From PBB1 sp046154125 (GTDB taxonomy: Bacteria > Pseudomonadota > Gammaproteobacteria > Burkholderiales > Burkholderiaceae_C), in the NCBI GenBank assembly GCA_046154125.1, contig JBJXEJ010000174.1, positions 1 to 64,000 of the forward strand: a stretch of 64,000 nt of DNA, written 5' to 3'. Position 1 is the first letter of the stretch, and each line of letters starts with the position of its first letter. Both the position numbers and the translations under genes were made by a program. Under the pieces are notes generated by a model that saw only the letters and a list, made by a program, of their open reading frames with translations, was not told the DNA's origin and did not search any database. This document shows, piece after piece, positions 40,403 through 49,274 of the stretch.

Positions 40403-42034
40403 TCACGCGAGAATCTTGGTGGCCGAAGCATTCAACTTCGGCGGAGTTTCGAACGTGTGGAACGGCGCCGGCGATGGCACTTCCCATTCGAGACCCTCGG
40501 CACCTTCCCAAGGCTTGGCCGGTGCAGGCTCACCTTTGCCGCGCATCATCGGCAGGACGACAAAGAAGAAGAAGTAAAGCTGCATGAGTCCGAAGCCCAA
40601 GGCACCGACCGAGGCCAGCGCATTGAAGTCGGCGAACTGCATCGGGTAATCGGCATAGCGGCGTGGCATGCCGGCCAGACCGAGGAAGTGCATCGGGAAG
40701 AAGGTGACATTGAAGAAGATCAGCGAGCCCCAGAAATGGATCTTGCCGCGTGTCTCGTTGTACATCACACCGGTCCATTTCGGCCCCCAGTAGTACACGC
40801 CAGCGAACATGGCATACAGCGAACCGGCCACGAGAACGTAGTGGAAGTGCGCCACCACGTAGTAGGTGTCCTGCAACTGGATGTCGACAGGCGCCACGGC
40901 CAGGATCAGCCCCGTGAAACCGCCCATCGTGAAAACGAAAATGAAGCCGACGGCGAACAACATCGGCGTCTCGAAAGTCATCGAACCTCGCCACATCGTG
41001 GCGATCCAATTGAACACCTTCACGCCGGTGGGGATCGCGATCAGCATCGTCGCGTACATGAAGAACAGCTGACCCGTCACTGGCATGCCGGTGGAGAACA
41101 TGTGGTGAGCCCACACCATGAACGACAAGATCGCGATCGAAGCCGTGGCATAGACCATCGAGGTGTAGCCGAACAGGCGCTTGCGGGCGAACGCAGGGAT
41201 GATCGCGCTCACGATGCCGAAGGCCGGCAAGATCATGATGTAGACCTCGGGGTGACCGAAGAACCAGAAGATGTGCTGGTACATCACCGGATCACCGCCG
41301 CCGGCAGGGTTGAAGAAGCTGGTGCCGAAATGGCGATCGGTCAACGTCATCGTGATGGCGCCTGCCAAAACGGGCATCACTGCGATCAGCAGGTAGGCTG
41401 TGATCAGCCAGGTCCAGCAGAACAGCGGCATCTTCATCAACGTCATGCCGGGCGCACGCATGTTCAGGATGGTCACGACGATATTGATTGAGCCCATGAT
41501 CGAGCTGGCCCCGAGGATGTGCATCGCAAAGATGCCGGCATCCATCGACGGACCCATCTGCAGGGTCAGTGGCGCGTAGAGCGTCCAGCCCGCAGCAGGC
41601 GCACCGCCAGGCATGAAAAACGAGCCGACCAGGGTCAGCCCGGCCGGGATCAGCAACCAGAAGCTGAGGTTGTTCATCCGCGCAAACGCCATGTCGGCAG
41701 CACCGATTTGCAGCGGAATCATCCAGTTCGCAAATCCAACAAATGCCGGCATGATCGCGCCGAACACCATGATCAGGCCGTGCATCGTGGTCAGCTGATT
41801 GAACAACTGCGGGTTGACGAACTGCAGGCCCGGCTGGAACAGCTCGGCCCGGATGATCATCGCCAAGATGCCGCCGACGATCAACATCGTGAACGAGAAC
41901 AACAGGTACATCGTGCCGATGTCTTTGTGGTTCGTCGCGTACAACCACCGGCGCCAGCCCTGCGGCGCACCATGATCGTGGTCATGGTCATGTGCGTGAC
42001 CGTGGTCACCGTGATGGTCGAGTACTGCACTCAT
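40403..42034 (-). CDS. ctaD: Cytochrome c oxidase subunit I (aa3-type)
   Basis: Catalytic heme-copper subunit of 543 residues with twelve helices. CuB and heme ligands are in WFFGHPEVYIMILP, MVWAHHMFSTGM and VVAHFHYVLVAGS. The proton-channel and heme regions look intact (type A oxidase). The N-terminus is unusual: residues 7-22 are almost only His, Asp and Gly (HHGDHGHAHDHDHDHG), a probable metal-binding extension before the conserved WRRWLYATNHKDIGT. It reduces O2 to water with electrons from cytochrome c and pumps protons. Confidence 0.97.
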   Translation of the reverse strand: MSAVLDHHGDHGHAHDHDHDHGAPQGWRRWLYATNHKDIGTMYLLFSFTMLIVGGILAMIIRAELFQPGLQFVNPQLFNQLTTMHGLIMVFGAIMPAFVGFANWMIPLQIGAADMAFARMNNLSFWLLIPAGLTLVGSFFMPGGAPAAGWTLYAPLTLQMGPSMDAGIFAMHILGASSIMGSINIVVTILNMRAPGMTLMKMPLFCWTWLITAYLLIAVMPVLAGAITMTLTDRHFGTSFFNPAGGGDPVMYQHIFWFFGHPEVYIMILPAFGIVSAIIPAFARKRLFGYTSMVYATASIAILSFMVWAHHMFSTGMPVTGQLFFMYATMLIAIPTGVKVFNWIATMWRGSMTFETPMLFAVGFIFVFTMGGFTGLILAVAPVDIQLQDTYYVVAHFHYVLVAGSLYAMFAGVYYWGPKWTGVMYNETRGKIHFWGSLIFFNVTFFPMHFLGLAGMPRRYADYPMQFADFNALASVGALGFGLMQLYFFFFVVLPMMRGKGEPAPAKPWEGAEGLEWEVPSPAPFHTFETPPKLNASATKILA

Positions 42035-42077
42035 GGCGAATCCTTCTGAAACGACTGGACGTTCAAATTAAGAGAAA

Positions 42078-43250
42078 TCACTGGCGGGCGGCGACAACGT
42101 CGGCCGGCTGCACCGCTTGCCCGGTCTTGTTGGACCAGTTGTTCTTGGTAAACGTGATCACGGCAGCGATCTCGGTGTCCGAAAGTTGCTTCCACGAAGG
42201 CATCGCGCCGTTGTTCTGACCGTGCAGCAGCACCGAAATCTGCTTGGTCTTATCGGCGTCAAGGACGACAGCAGCACCATCGAGCGGCTTGACCGGGCCC
42301 ATGCCCTTGCCGTTCGGCTGGTGGCAAGCCGCACAGTTGGCGTTGTAGATCTTCTCGCCACGCGCGGTCAGATCGGCCAGCTCCCAGACCTTGCTCGGAT
42401 CATCCGATTTGGCCGACATCTCGGCGCGCTTGCCTTCGACCCACTTCGTATAGTCGGCCTGCGACAGCACCTTCACATGGATCGGCATGTAGGCGTGCTC
42501 CTTGCCACAAAGTTCCTGGCACTGCCCGTAGAAGTCCCCCGTCCTCTCGGCACGAAACCAGGTGTCGCGCACGAACCCCGGAATCGCGTCCTGCTTGATG
42601 CCGAAAGCTGGCACCGCGAATGCGTGAATCACGTCGTTGGCCGTCGTGATGATGCGGACCTTCTTGTTGACCGGCACGACCAACGGGTTGTCGACCTTCA
42701 ACAGGTAGTCATCGCCCGAAGGTTTGCCATCGTCCGACATCTGACGCTGCGCAGGATCAAGCGTTGAAACGAACCCGATGCCCTCGCCCTCGCCCTTCAG
42801 ATAGTCGTAGCCCCACTTCCACTGCATCCCCGTGGTCTTGATCGTCAGATCGGCAGAACTGGTGTCCTTCATCGCGACGACCACCTTCGTAGCGGGAAGA
42901 GCCATCCCGATGACGATGATGAACGGAACGATGGTCCAGATGATCTCGACCGTGGTGCTCTCGTGGAAATTGGCAGCCTTCGCGCCCTTTGACTTGCGGT
43001 GCATCAGGATCGAATAAAACATGAAACCGAACACACCAACGAAGATCACCATGCAGATGATCAGCATGAAGTAGTGCAGCCAGCGCTGGTCTTCAGCAAT
43101 CTTCGTCGCTGCGACGGGCAGATCGAGCTGGTTGACAGCCGGACCGCCAGGCAGATCATTGACCGCGGCGGCCAGTGTCGTGACGGCCCACAGGGTCAGA
43201 CCCGTGACGGCTTGCCCAGCTTTTGTGCAAAGTGCTTTCATCTTGTTCAT
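42078..43250 (-). CDS. ctaC: Cytochrome c oxidase subunit II with fused cytochrome c domain
   Basis: Protein of 390 residues. A signal/anchor and two helices are followed by a periplasmic CuA domain with GQCQELCGKEHAYMPI (CuA ligands, around residue 240). The C-terminal 90 residues form a class I cytochrome c domain with heme site CAACH and a distal methionine in GAMPSW. It therefore is a caa3-like subunit. The ATG at 43250 is chosen; a TTG 21 bases upstream and an ATG at 43241 are alternatives. Confidence 0.95.
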   Translation of the reverse strand: MNKMKALCTKAGQAVTGLTLWAVTTLAAAVNDLPGGPAVNQLDLPVAATKIAEDQRWLHYFMLIICMVIFVGVFGFMFYSILMHRKSKGAKAANFHESTTVEIIWTIVPFIIVIGMALPATKVVVAMKDTSSADLTIKTTGMQWKWGYDYLKGEGEGIGFVSTLDPAQRQMSDDGKPSGDDYLLKVDNPLVVPVNKKVRIITTANDVIHAFAVPAFGIKQDAIPGFVRDTWFRAERTGDFYGQCQELCGKEHAYMPIHVKVLSQADYTKWVEGKRAEMSAKSDDPSKVWELADLTARGEKIYNANCAACHQPNGKGMGPVKPLDGAAVVLDADKTKQISVLLHGQNNGAMPSWKQLSDTEIAAVITFTKNNWSNKTGQAVQPADVVAARQ

Positions 43251-43267
43251 CGTGACTGCTCGTGTTG

Positions 43268-43837
43268 TCAAAACTCTGCCGATGGCAGAGCACCCTGCGG
43301 CCGGGTACGGGCCAATCGAACCGCTTGACGCAATTCATTGGCCAACTGTCGCCGCAACTCCGGACGCACAAACCGCCCGACCTCTATCCTTCGACCCTGC
43401 CCGGACAGCTCGATCAGCGACTCGTCGCCGGTCACAGGCTCCACGCTGACCCACTCGGGCGCAAACTCCGCCGTCTCTACGATGCTGCCCGAGGTGTGCT
43501 CAACCGTAAGCCGCCCCCTGCGCATCGCGATGTTTTCCTGATCCGCGGCGTGTCGCGAATACACCAGCAACGCCATCCCGACCGCCGCCAGTTCGATCGA
43601 TGCAAACGTCATGATCATCGTTGCGCCCTGCAACCAGAAATATCCGGCGATCACCAGCGACAACGCGCACAGGCCTCCGAAGAGCGTGAGCAACTGTCTC
43701 GGCGCCATAGAGCAATTGCGTTTCAATATCCATTCAACGGACCACTCACCGACACCTGATCCGCTCTCGGTACCGAAGTACCACGATGCTGGCATCGCGC
43801 TGGCGCTTGATGCGGGAAGAGACGGGTACGTGGACAT
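43268..43837 (-). CDS. DUF2244 membrane protein at the head of the oxidase operon
   Basis: Protein of about 189 residues. The family part starts near VEWILKRNCSMAPRQLL and includes two helices (LLTLFGGLCALSLVIAGYFWL and IMTFASIELAAVGMALLVYS). DUF2244 proteins are regularly encoded next to cytochrome oxidase genes; no function is known. The start is uncertain: ATG at 43837 is given, ATG at 43795 is possible, and a longer frame from 43909 would run through the FNR-type box. Confidence 0.7.
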   Translation of the reverse strand: MSTYPSLPASSASAMPASWYFGTESGSGVGEWSVEWILKRNCSMAPRQLLTLFGGLCALSLVIAGYFWLQGATMIMTFASIELAAVGMALLVYSRHAADQENIAMRRGRLTVEHTSGSIVETAEFAPEWVSVEPVTGDESLIELSGQGRRIEVGRFVRPELRRQLANELRQAVRLARTRPQGALPSAEF

Positions 43838-43895
43838 CCTGCGTTTGCTGCGTGGGGCCGAGCTACAGCACGGCAATTTGGCGCGTAAGGTGGGA

Positions 43896-43909
43896 TTGAT
43901 CCGAATCAA
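43896..43909. promoter_or_regulatory. FNR/ANR-type box upstream of the aa3 oxidase operon
   Basis: TTGAT-CCGA-ATCAA matches the FNR consensus TTGAT-N4-ATCAA perfectly. It lies 59-72 bases before the likely DUF2244 start, between two leftward units. A short stem (AGTCGC/GCGACT) abuts it. By analogy with other bacteria, FNR bound here could repress the high-O2 oxidase when oxygen is low; the direction of control is inferred. Confidence 0.7.
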
Positions 43910-43974
43910 GTCGCTTTCGCGACTCAGACCTACGATGAGACACCCGGGAGTTTAACCGACCGAAACCCCCTCTC

Positions 43975-44889
43975 TCAAGCCGGGCGCCTCGCCTCGCGCA
44001 TGAGACGTCGCATCTCGTCCAGAGAAACCTGGGTTTCTGCATGAGGTTCGACCTTCGTTGGGGCTTTGAACGCGTGGCCGTAGACGATTTCGAAGGTCAG
44101 GCCGATTCGGCCGTTCGCGTCTCGGATACGGTCCAACTCGCGATACAGCTGTGTGCGCCAACGCGGCGTTCGCAAGCCAACAGCGCGGGACGGCGACGCA
44201 TTGCCGCCCAACATGCGCAAGTCCCTGCACAACACATCGGGACTGGTCCATTGAACCGTCAGCGTCTCCTGGTCCATCACCGGATCGGCGAAGCCGGCAT
44301 GCATCAGCATGTCGCCGAGATCATGCATGTCGACGAAGTCAACTGTTGGAGCAGGCCAGCCCAGACGAGCATAAAGCGTCCTCAACTCGCGCACCGTATC
44401 CGGGCCCAGACATGAAAACATCACGAATCCTCCGTCCGCCAGCATGCGATGCCAACGCCGCATCAATGCCGGCGGATCTGTGACCGCATGCAAGGCCATG
44501 CTGGCCCATATCAGCTGCACTTCGCTGGGAAATCGATCGTTCGAGTCGCCGATCACCTCTGCCGCTGGGGCCTTCCAGCGGCGGGCACTCCACCACGGAG
44601 CATGCAACGCCTGCCGACTACGTGCCACCCGATCGTCGCTGGATTCGACGGCGATCAGCGCAGCCTGGGGGTACGTCGCGGCCAGTCGGGGGCCGCCGGC
44701 TCCGAGAAAGGCTTCCCAATCGACCACCCGACTCGGCGACAACCGGAACAACGAGAGCCGTTCACCCATGCGCTGGGCGATCTCAGCATGCAGCCAGGGC
44801 GGGGTCGGCAGGTGACCGAGGCGACGTCTGATGGCTGCAACGGCCACCTCGTCGATAACGCGTCGCGAAGAAGTGGAATCACTGACCAT
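43975..44889 (-). CDS. BioC-like SAM-dependent methyltransferase
   Basis: Protein of 304 residues. The N-terminus has RLSLFRLSPSRVVDWEAFLGAGG, a variant of the region preceding motif I in BioC-type enzymes, and the canonical GxGxG is weak. Later parts read QLIWASMALHAVTDPPALMRRWHRMLADGGFVMFSCLGPDT, as in malonyl-ACP methyltransferases that start biotin synthesis. No bio genes are adjacent, so assignment to biotin is tentative. It starts at an ATG divergent from comF by 20 bases. Confidence 0.75.
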   Translation of the reverse strand: MVSDSTSSRRVIDEVAVAAIRRRLGHLPTPPWLHAEIAQRMGERLSLFRLSPSRVVDWEAFLGAGGPRLAATYPQAALIAVESSDDRVARSRQALHAPWWSARRWKAPAAEVIGDSNDRFPSEVQLIWASMALHAVTDPPALMRRWHRMLADGGFVMFSCLGPDTVRELRTLYARLGWPAPTVDFVDMHDLGDMLMHAGFADPVMDQETLTVQWTSPDVLCRDLRMLGGNASPSRAVGLRTPRWRTQLYRELDRIRDANGRIGLTFEIVYGHAFKAPTKVEPHAETQVSLDEMRRLMREARRPA

Positions 44890-44909
44890 CGCACCAGTAT
44901 ATTGACGGC

Positions 44910-45644
44910 GTGAACGCGCAGCCCTGGTCGACACACCCTTCACCGCCACCCTGGTGGCACCGCTTGCCCGGGCAGTGCGCGGTGTGCTGCGGATGGGGCC
45001 GCGGTCGGGTCTGCGGCACCTGCACAAGGCGTTTCACGTCGCTTGCAGAACGTTGCACGCGCTGCGCTGCCAGGGTCCCCTCGGGAGTCGACATCTGCGG
45101 CGATTGCGTGCGATCGCCGCCACCGTTCGACAGCGCACTGGCCGCAGTCGATTACGACCACCCCTGGGACCGGCTGATCGGAGAATTCAAGTTCAACGAA
45201 TCGCTCGATCTGGCCGGATCGCTCGCCGATCTGCTTGTTGCCACTCACCACCGTCATGGCGCCGAGCCGCGCCCGGATTGGCTGCTGCCGGTGCCGATGG
45301 GTGCTGGGCGGTTGCGGGAGCGCGGCTACAACCAATCGTGGGAGTTGGCGCGTCGCTGTGCGCGGCGACTCGGGTGCCGAACCGATGCGACCCTCCTGCT
45401 GCGCATCAAGGACACCCCGCATCAGCTGTCGCTGCCGCGCCAACACAGGATCGCCAATGTGACGGGTGCATTTGCCGTCGAACCGACGCGTCGCCACGAG
45501 TTGAAAGGCTGCGCAGTCACGCTGGTCGACGACGTCATGACGACGCAAGCAACGGCCTCCGAGTTGACGCGCGTTGTGCGCGCTGCGGGGGCCGTCGCCG
45601 TGCACGTGTGGGTGGTGGCGCGGACGCCAGCCCCTGGGCGCTGA
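44910..45644 (+). CDS. comF: ComF family protein (phosphoribosyltransferase-like)
   Basis: Protein of 244 residues starting at GTG. The N-terminal part has a double cysteine zinc-binding pattern (CAVCC, CGTC, CTRC, CGDC), followed by a phosphoribosyltransferase fold with RGYNQSWELAR and the PRPP loop TLVDDVMTTQATASEL. ComF proteins support DNA uptake in competent bacteria; their biochemical role is unclear. It ends two bases before trmL, so the two are probably co-transcribed. Confidence 0.9.
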   Translation: MNAQPWSTHPSPPPWWHRLPGQCAVCCGWGRGRVCGTCTRRFTSLAERCTRCAARVPSGVDICGDCVRSPPPFDSALAAVDYDHPWDRLIGEFKFNESLDLAGSLADLLVATHHRHGAEPRPDWLLPVPMGAGRLRERGYNQSWELARRCARRLGCRTDATLLLRIKDTPHQLSLPRQHRIANVTGAFAVEPTRRHELKGCAVTLVDDVMTTQATASELTRVVRAAGAVAVHVWVVARTPAPGR

Positions 45645-45646
45645 AC

Positions 45647-46117
45647 ATGTTCAACATCGTCCTGGTGCATCCCGAGATTCCGCCCAATACCGGCAACGTG
45701 ATCCGCCTGGCAGCGAACACCTCGTGTGCGTTGCACCTGGTCGAACCATTGGGGTTCTCGATGGACGACAAGCTGCTGCAGCGCGCGGGGCTCGACTACC
45801 ACGAGCACGCACGCGTTCACCGTCATGCGTCCTGGGATAGATTCGTCGAATCCATGCAACCCGACCTGTCGCGCTGCTTCGCTTTCACGACACGAGGTGG
45901 CCAGACAGCGAGCGCGGTGCAGTGGCAGTCGGGAGACTGGATGATCTTCGGATCGGAGACCTCCGGCTTGCCCGAGGAGCTGCGGACCTGGTTTGCGGCC
46001 GACAGGCTGATCAGATTGCCGTTGATTCCTGGGCAGCGCAGCCTGAATCTCAGCAACGCGGTTGCGGTTGCCGTGTTCGAGGCGTGGCGGCAGAACGGCT
46101 ACGCCGGCGGCACCTGA
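45647..46117 (+). CDS. trmL: tRNA (cytidine(34)-2'-O)-methyltransferase TrmL
   Basis: SPOUT-fold RNA methyltransferase of 156 residues that methylates the wobble ribose of certain leucine tRNAs. Signatures: VHPEIPPNTGNVIRLAANT at the N-terminus, GSETSGLPEE and the knot segment LPLIPGQRSLNLSNAVAVAVFEAWRQ at the C-terminus. Length fits the family. It is convergent with gpsA (7 bases between the ends). Confidence 0.95.
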   Translation: MFNIVLVHPEIPPNTGNVIRLAANTSCALHLVEPLGFSMDDKLLQRAGLDYHEHARVHRHASWDRFVESMQPDLSRCFAFTTRGGQTASAVQWQSGDWMIFGSETSGLPEELRTWFAADRLIRLPLIPGQRSLNLSNAVAVAVFEAWRQNGYAGGT

Positions 46118-46124
46118 GCTGCTG

Positions 46125-47114
46125 TCAACGCTCGGGGCGCGGACCGCGCCCCATCAACAGCTCGACGCCCTGACTCGGAGTCACACGCCCTTCCAGCACA
46201 GCGACGACAGCCGCGGTGATCGGCATCTCGACGCCCAGCGCCTGCGCACGGCGCAAGACAGTGGCGGCGCTGAACACACCTTCCGCCACATGGCCCAGTT
46301 CGACAAGGATCTGCGCGAGGGGCTTGCCCTGCGCCAACTGCAGGCCCACGGTTCGATTGCGCGACAAATCGCCGGTCGCGGTCAACACCAGATCGCCCAG
46401 GCCGCTCAATCCCATGAAGGTTTCCGGTCGAGCACCCAGCGCCGTGCCCAGCCGCACCATCTCGGCCAGCCCCCGGGTCACCAGCGCAGCACGGGCGTTG
46501 AAGCCGAGCTGGAGGCCATCGGCCAGACCGGTGGCAATCGCCATCACGTTCTTGACGGCGCCGCCCACCTCGACACCGATCGGATCGTCAGACGTGTAGA
46601 TGCGCAGGTTGTCGCTGTGCAGGAGTTCGACCGCCTGAACGCACAAGGCCCGATCGGCGCTGGCCGCAACCAGCGCTGTGGGCTGACCTCGGGCCACCTC
46701 CTGGGCAAAGCTCGGGCCCGACAAGACGCCCACGCGGCCGCCCGGCCAGATCTGGGCGGCCACCTCATGGCCCAGCCAGCCGGTGTCCTTCTGAAATCCC
46801 TTGCACAGCCAGAACAGGCCGGGAGCCTGCGCGCCGGCAGGCAGAGCCTCCAACACGGCAGCCAGACCGGCCATGGGAGTGGCAACGATCAGAAGGCCCC
46901 CGCGGGCGTGCTGGACAGCGGCGTCGAAATCGCCGGTGATCAGGGTCGACGAAGGCAACTCGACCGCGTCGAGATACTGCGCATTGCGCCGCAGCGCTTG
47001 CATGGATGCAACCTGCGAGGGATCGCGCGCCCAAAGCATGGTGGGGTGCCGGGCAGAGGCGCTGACCGCCAGCGCGGTGCCCCAGGCCCCGGCACCTAGC
47101 ACGCTGAGATTCAC
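46125..47114 (-). CDS. gpsA: Glycerol-3-phosphate dehydrogenase [NAD(P)+]
   Basis: Cytosolic enzyme of 329 residues that reduces dihydroxyacetone phosphate to sn-glycerol 3-phosphate for phospholipid synthesis. The NAD fold starts at once (SVLGAGAWGTALAV). Further motifs are LSGPSFAQEVARGQPTA (around residue 138), the catalytic lysine in GGAVKNVMAIATG and the C-terminal SRNRTVG. It follows secB in a leftward run with grxC and a rhodanese, the common order in Burkholderiales. Confidence 0.96.
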   Translation of the reverse strand: MNLSVLGAGAWGTALAVSASARHPTMLWARDPSQVASMQALRRNAQYLDAVELPSSTLITGDFDAAVQHARGGLLIVATPMAGLAAVLEALPAGAQAPGLFWLCKGFQKDTGWLGHEVAAQIWPGGRVGVLSGPSFAQEVARGQPTALVAASADRALCVQAVELLHSDNLRIYTSDDPIGVEVGGAVKNVMAIATGLADGLQLGFNARAALVTRGLAEMVRLGTALGARPETFMGLSGLGDLVLTATGDLSRNRTVGLQLAQGKPLAQILVELGHVAEGVFSAATVLRRAQALGVEMPITAAVVAVLEGRVTPSQGVELLMGRGPRPER

Positions 47115-47148
47115 TGGCGCGCCCCCGGTGCCCGGTCAGATCGGACGC

Positions 47149-47634
47149 TCAGTTGGGCAGCGTACCGCCGTTTGCTGCGGCCTTCTTGGCCGCCTCTTCT
47201 GCGGCAGCCGCCTTCTGCCCTTCGTACATCGCCTGGAAGTTGACTTCAGTCAGAAGCACCGGCGGGAAGCCTGCCCGGGTGCAGATGTCGGAGACGATCG
47301 CGCGCAAGTACGGGTAGACGATGCCCGGGCAGGCGATGCTGACGATCGGCTGCATCTGCTCTTTCGGGATGTTGCGGATCTCGAAAATGCCGGCCTGCTT
47401 CGCTTCGAGCAGGAAAAGGGTCTTTTCGCCGACCTTGGCCGTCACCGTGACCCGCAGCGTCACCTCGTAGTTGTCAGGGCCGACCGTCTCTGCACCGACG
47501 CCGATGTTGATGTCGACCTGTGGCGGGGTCTGCTCGAGGAAGATGGCAGGCGAATTGGGCTGCTCCAGCGACATGTCCTTGAGGTAGATGCGCTGAATGT
47601 TGAACACGGGGGAGTTGTTGTCTTCGTCTGCCAT
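47149..47634 (-). CDS. secB: Protein-export chaperone SecB
   Basis: Cytosolic tetrameric chaperone of 161 residues that keeps precursors unfolded for SecA. Sequence features include FNIQRIYLKDMSLEQPNSP at the N-terminus, IGVGAETVGPDNYEVTLRVTVTAK, and the LLTEVNFQAMYE C-terminal region. The tail is Ala/Lys-rich. 34 bases separate it from gpsA; a CATAAT -10-like box lies upstream around 47692. Confidence 0.96.
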   Translation of the reverse strand: MADEDNNSPVFNIQRIYLKDMSLEQPNSPAIFLEQTPPQVDINIGVGAETVGPDNYEVTLRVTVTAKVGEKTLFLLEAKQAGIFEIRNIPKEQMQPIVSIACPGIVYPYLRAIVSDICTRAGFPPVLLTEVNFQAMYEGQKAAAAEEAAKKAAANGGTLPN

Positions 47635-47750
47635 GAGAGTCTCGGGTGGTTTCTTGATCGGGGGCCGAAGCCGCTTGCGGCCCGGGATTATGGGGGATCA
47701 GACCCGCAGGCCCGACCGCTGCGAAGCGGGTTTCGGCGTGCTGCGCGCGC

Positions 47751-48032
47751 TCAGCGTCCCGCGAGCAGCGGCATCAAGCCACCGCGCTGGTCGAGCGCGA
47801 GCAGGTCGTCGCAACCACCGATGTGCGCATCGCCGATGAATATCTGCGGTACCGTGCGGCGGCCAGTGCGCTCGACCATCGCGTCCCGCGCGGAGGGGTC
47901 GAGGTCGACCCGCACCTCGTCGATCTCGGCCACGCCGCGTTCCTTGAGCAAGGCCTTGGCGCGCAGGCAGTACGGACACACCTGCGTGGTGTACATCGTC
48001 ACGGTGACGGGGATGCTGGTGTGGCTGGACAT
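47751..48032 (-). CDS. grxC: Glutaredoxin 3
   Basis: Thiol-disulfide reductase of 93 residues with active site CPYC in TTQVCPYCLRAKALL, the cis-proline motif TVPQIFIGD and the glutathione-binding GGCDDL. It follows the rhodanese gene by 15 bases and precedes secB. Confidence 0.95.
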   Translation of the reverse strand: MSSHTSIPVTVTMYTTQVCPYCLRAKALLKERGVAEIDEVRVDLDPSARDAMVERTGRRTVPQIFIGDAHIGGCDDLLALDQRGGLMPLLAGR

Positions 48033-48047
48033 GCAGGGCTCGCGGGA

Positions 48048-48458
48048 TCAGGCGGAACGCTCGATGGGGAGATTGGCTTCGCGCCAGGCTGCGGTGCCCC
48101 CGGCGACCGCTTGCGCGTTCTCGTAACCGCGCTTGCGCAGCAGCCCGACTCCGCGCTGCGCGCGGGCTCCGGTGGGGCACAGCAGCAGCACCGGCACACC
48201 CTTGTTCTTGGGCAGCTCGGTGCTCGTCTCCAGGCTGCCGAACGGAACATTCTTCGCTCCGCCTGCGTGGCCCGCCGAGTACTCGGCCAGCTCGCTCACG
48301 TCGACCAGGACGCCTTTTTCGCGGTTGATCAGACTGACCGCCTCAACGGGACTGACCCGTCCCCCGCCAGCGCCACGTGAAAGCATGGGCCAGAGCAGAA
48401 GTGCACCGGAAATCAGGGCAGCAGCGAACAGAAACCAGTTGGCGAGGAAGAAGGTCAC
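48048..48458 (-). CDS. Membrane-anchored rhodanese-domain protein
   Basis: Protein of 136 residues: an N-terminal helix (WFLFAAALISGALLLWPML) and a rhodanese domain with LVDVSELAEYSAGHAGGAKNVPF and catalytic loop CPTGAR. It could transfer sulfane sulfur at the membrane. The start is a GTG at 48458, chosen because it begins the hydrophobic anchor; a weak site precedes it. A -10 sequence TATAAT on this strand (48499-48504) could serve the rhodanese-grxC-secB-gpsA run. Divergent from gpmA. Confidence 0.85.
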   Translation of the reverse strand: MTFFLANWFLFAAALISGALLLWPMLSRGAGGGRVSPVEAVSLINREKGVLVDVSELAEYSAGHAGGAKNVPFGSLETSTELPKNKGVPVLLLCPTGARAQRGVGLLRKRGYENAQAVAGGTAAWREANLPIERSA

Positions 48459-48563
48459 GAAGCGGTCCGGTTGGATGAAGCAGTCTGGAAAAGCGCGGAT
48501 TATAGAATTTGAGGGTTTCCCCGATATCGGGTTCTTCCGCAACCTCCGAGCACCTGCCTTCCC

Positions 48564-49259
48564 ATGTACCAACTCGTGTTGATCCGCCACGGCCAATCCA
48601 CCTGGAACCTCGAAAACCGCTTCACAGGGTGGGTCGACGTCGAGTTGACGCCGCTGGGCGTGTCCCAGGCACAAGCCGCCGGCCGCCGGCTCAAGGCACA
48701 GGGCTTCGACTTCGACCTCGCCTATACCTCGGTGCTGAAGCGCGCCGTGTGGACGCTGTGGCATGCGCTGGATCAACTCGACCGGACATGGCTGCCTGTG
48801 GTGAACTCATGGCGGCTCAACGAGCGCCATTACGGCGCGCTGGAAGGGTTGAACAAGGCCGACACTGCCGCAAAGTACGGAGAGGCGCAGGTGATGCAAT
48901 GGCGTCGAAGCTATGACACGCCGCCGCCTGCACTCGACCCGGCCGACCCACGCTGCGAGCGCTCCGATCGGCGTTACGCCGGCCTGGAAGCCGGCGAAGT
49001 CCCGCTGACCGAATGCCTCAAAGACACGGTGGCGCGGGTGCTTCCGTGCTGGAACGAATCCATCGTGCCGTCGATCGCTGCGGGCAAGCGGGTGATCGTT
49101 GCCGCGCATGGCAACAGCATCCGCGGACTGATGAAACACCTGGACAACATCTCCGACAACGACATCGTCGGGCTCGAAATCCCGAACGGCGTGCCGATCG
49201 TCTACGACCTCGACGCACAGTTCCGGCCGATCAGTCGACGATTTCTCGAAATCGACTGA
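48564..49259 (+). CDS. gpmA: 2,3-bisphosphoglycerate-dependent phosphoglycerate mutase
   Basis: Glycolytic enzyme of 231 residues that interconverts 3- and 2-phosphoglycerate. The catalytic histidine is in LIRHGQSTWNLENRFTGW at residue 9; ERHYGALEGLNKAD and the second histidine in VAAHGNSIRGLMKHL are present. Length matches dPGM. Confidence 0.96.
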   Translation: MYQLVLIRHGQSTWNLENRFTGWVDVELTPLGVSQAQAAGRRLKAQGFDFDLAYTSVLKRAVWTLWHALDQLDRTWLPVVNSWRLNERHYGALEGLNKADTAAKYGEAQVMQWRRSYDTPPPALDPADPRCERSDRRYAGLEAGEVPLTECLKDTVARVLPCWNESIVPSIAAGKRVIVAAHGNSIRGLMKHLDNISDNDIVGLEIPNGVPIVYDLDAQFRPISRRFLEID

Positions 49260-49274
49260 TGCCCTGACGCCGGC

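Noticed and set aside
41980..42010. Short tandem repeat of GTGGTCATG type near the ctaD start
   Set aside because: It is the coding sequence of the His/Asp-rich N-terminus, not an independent repeat element or CRISPR.
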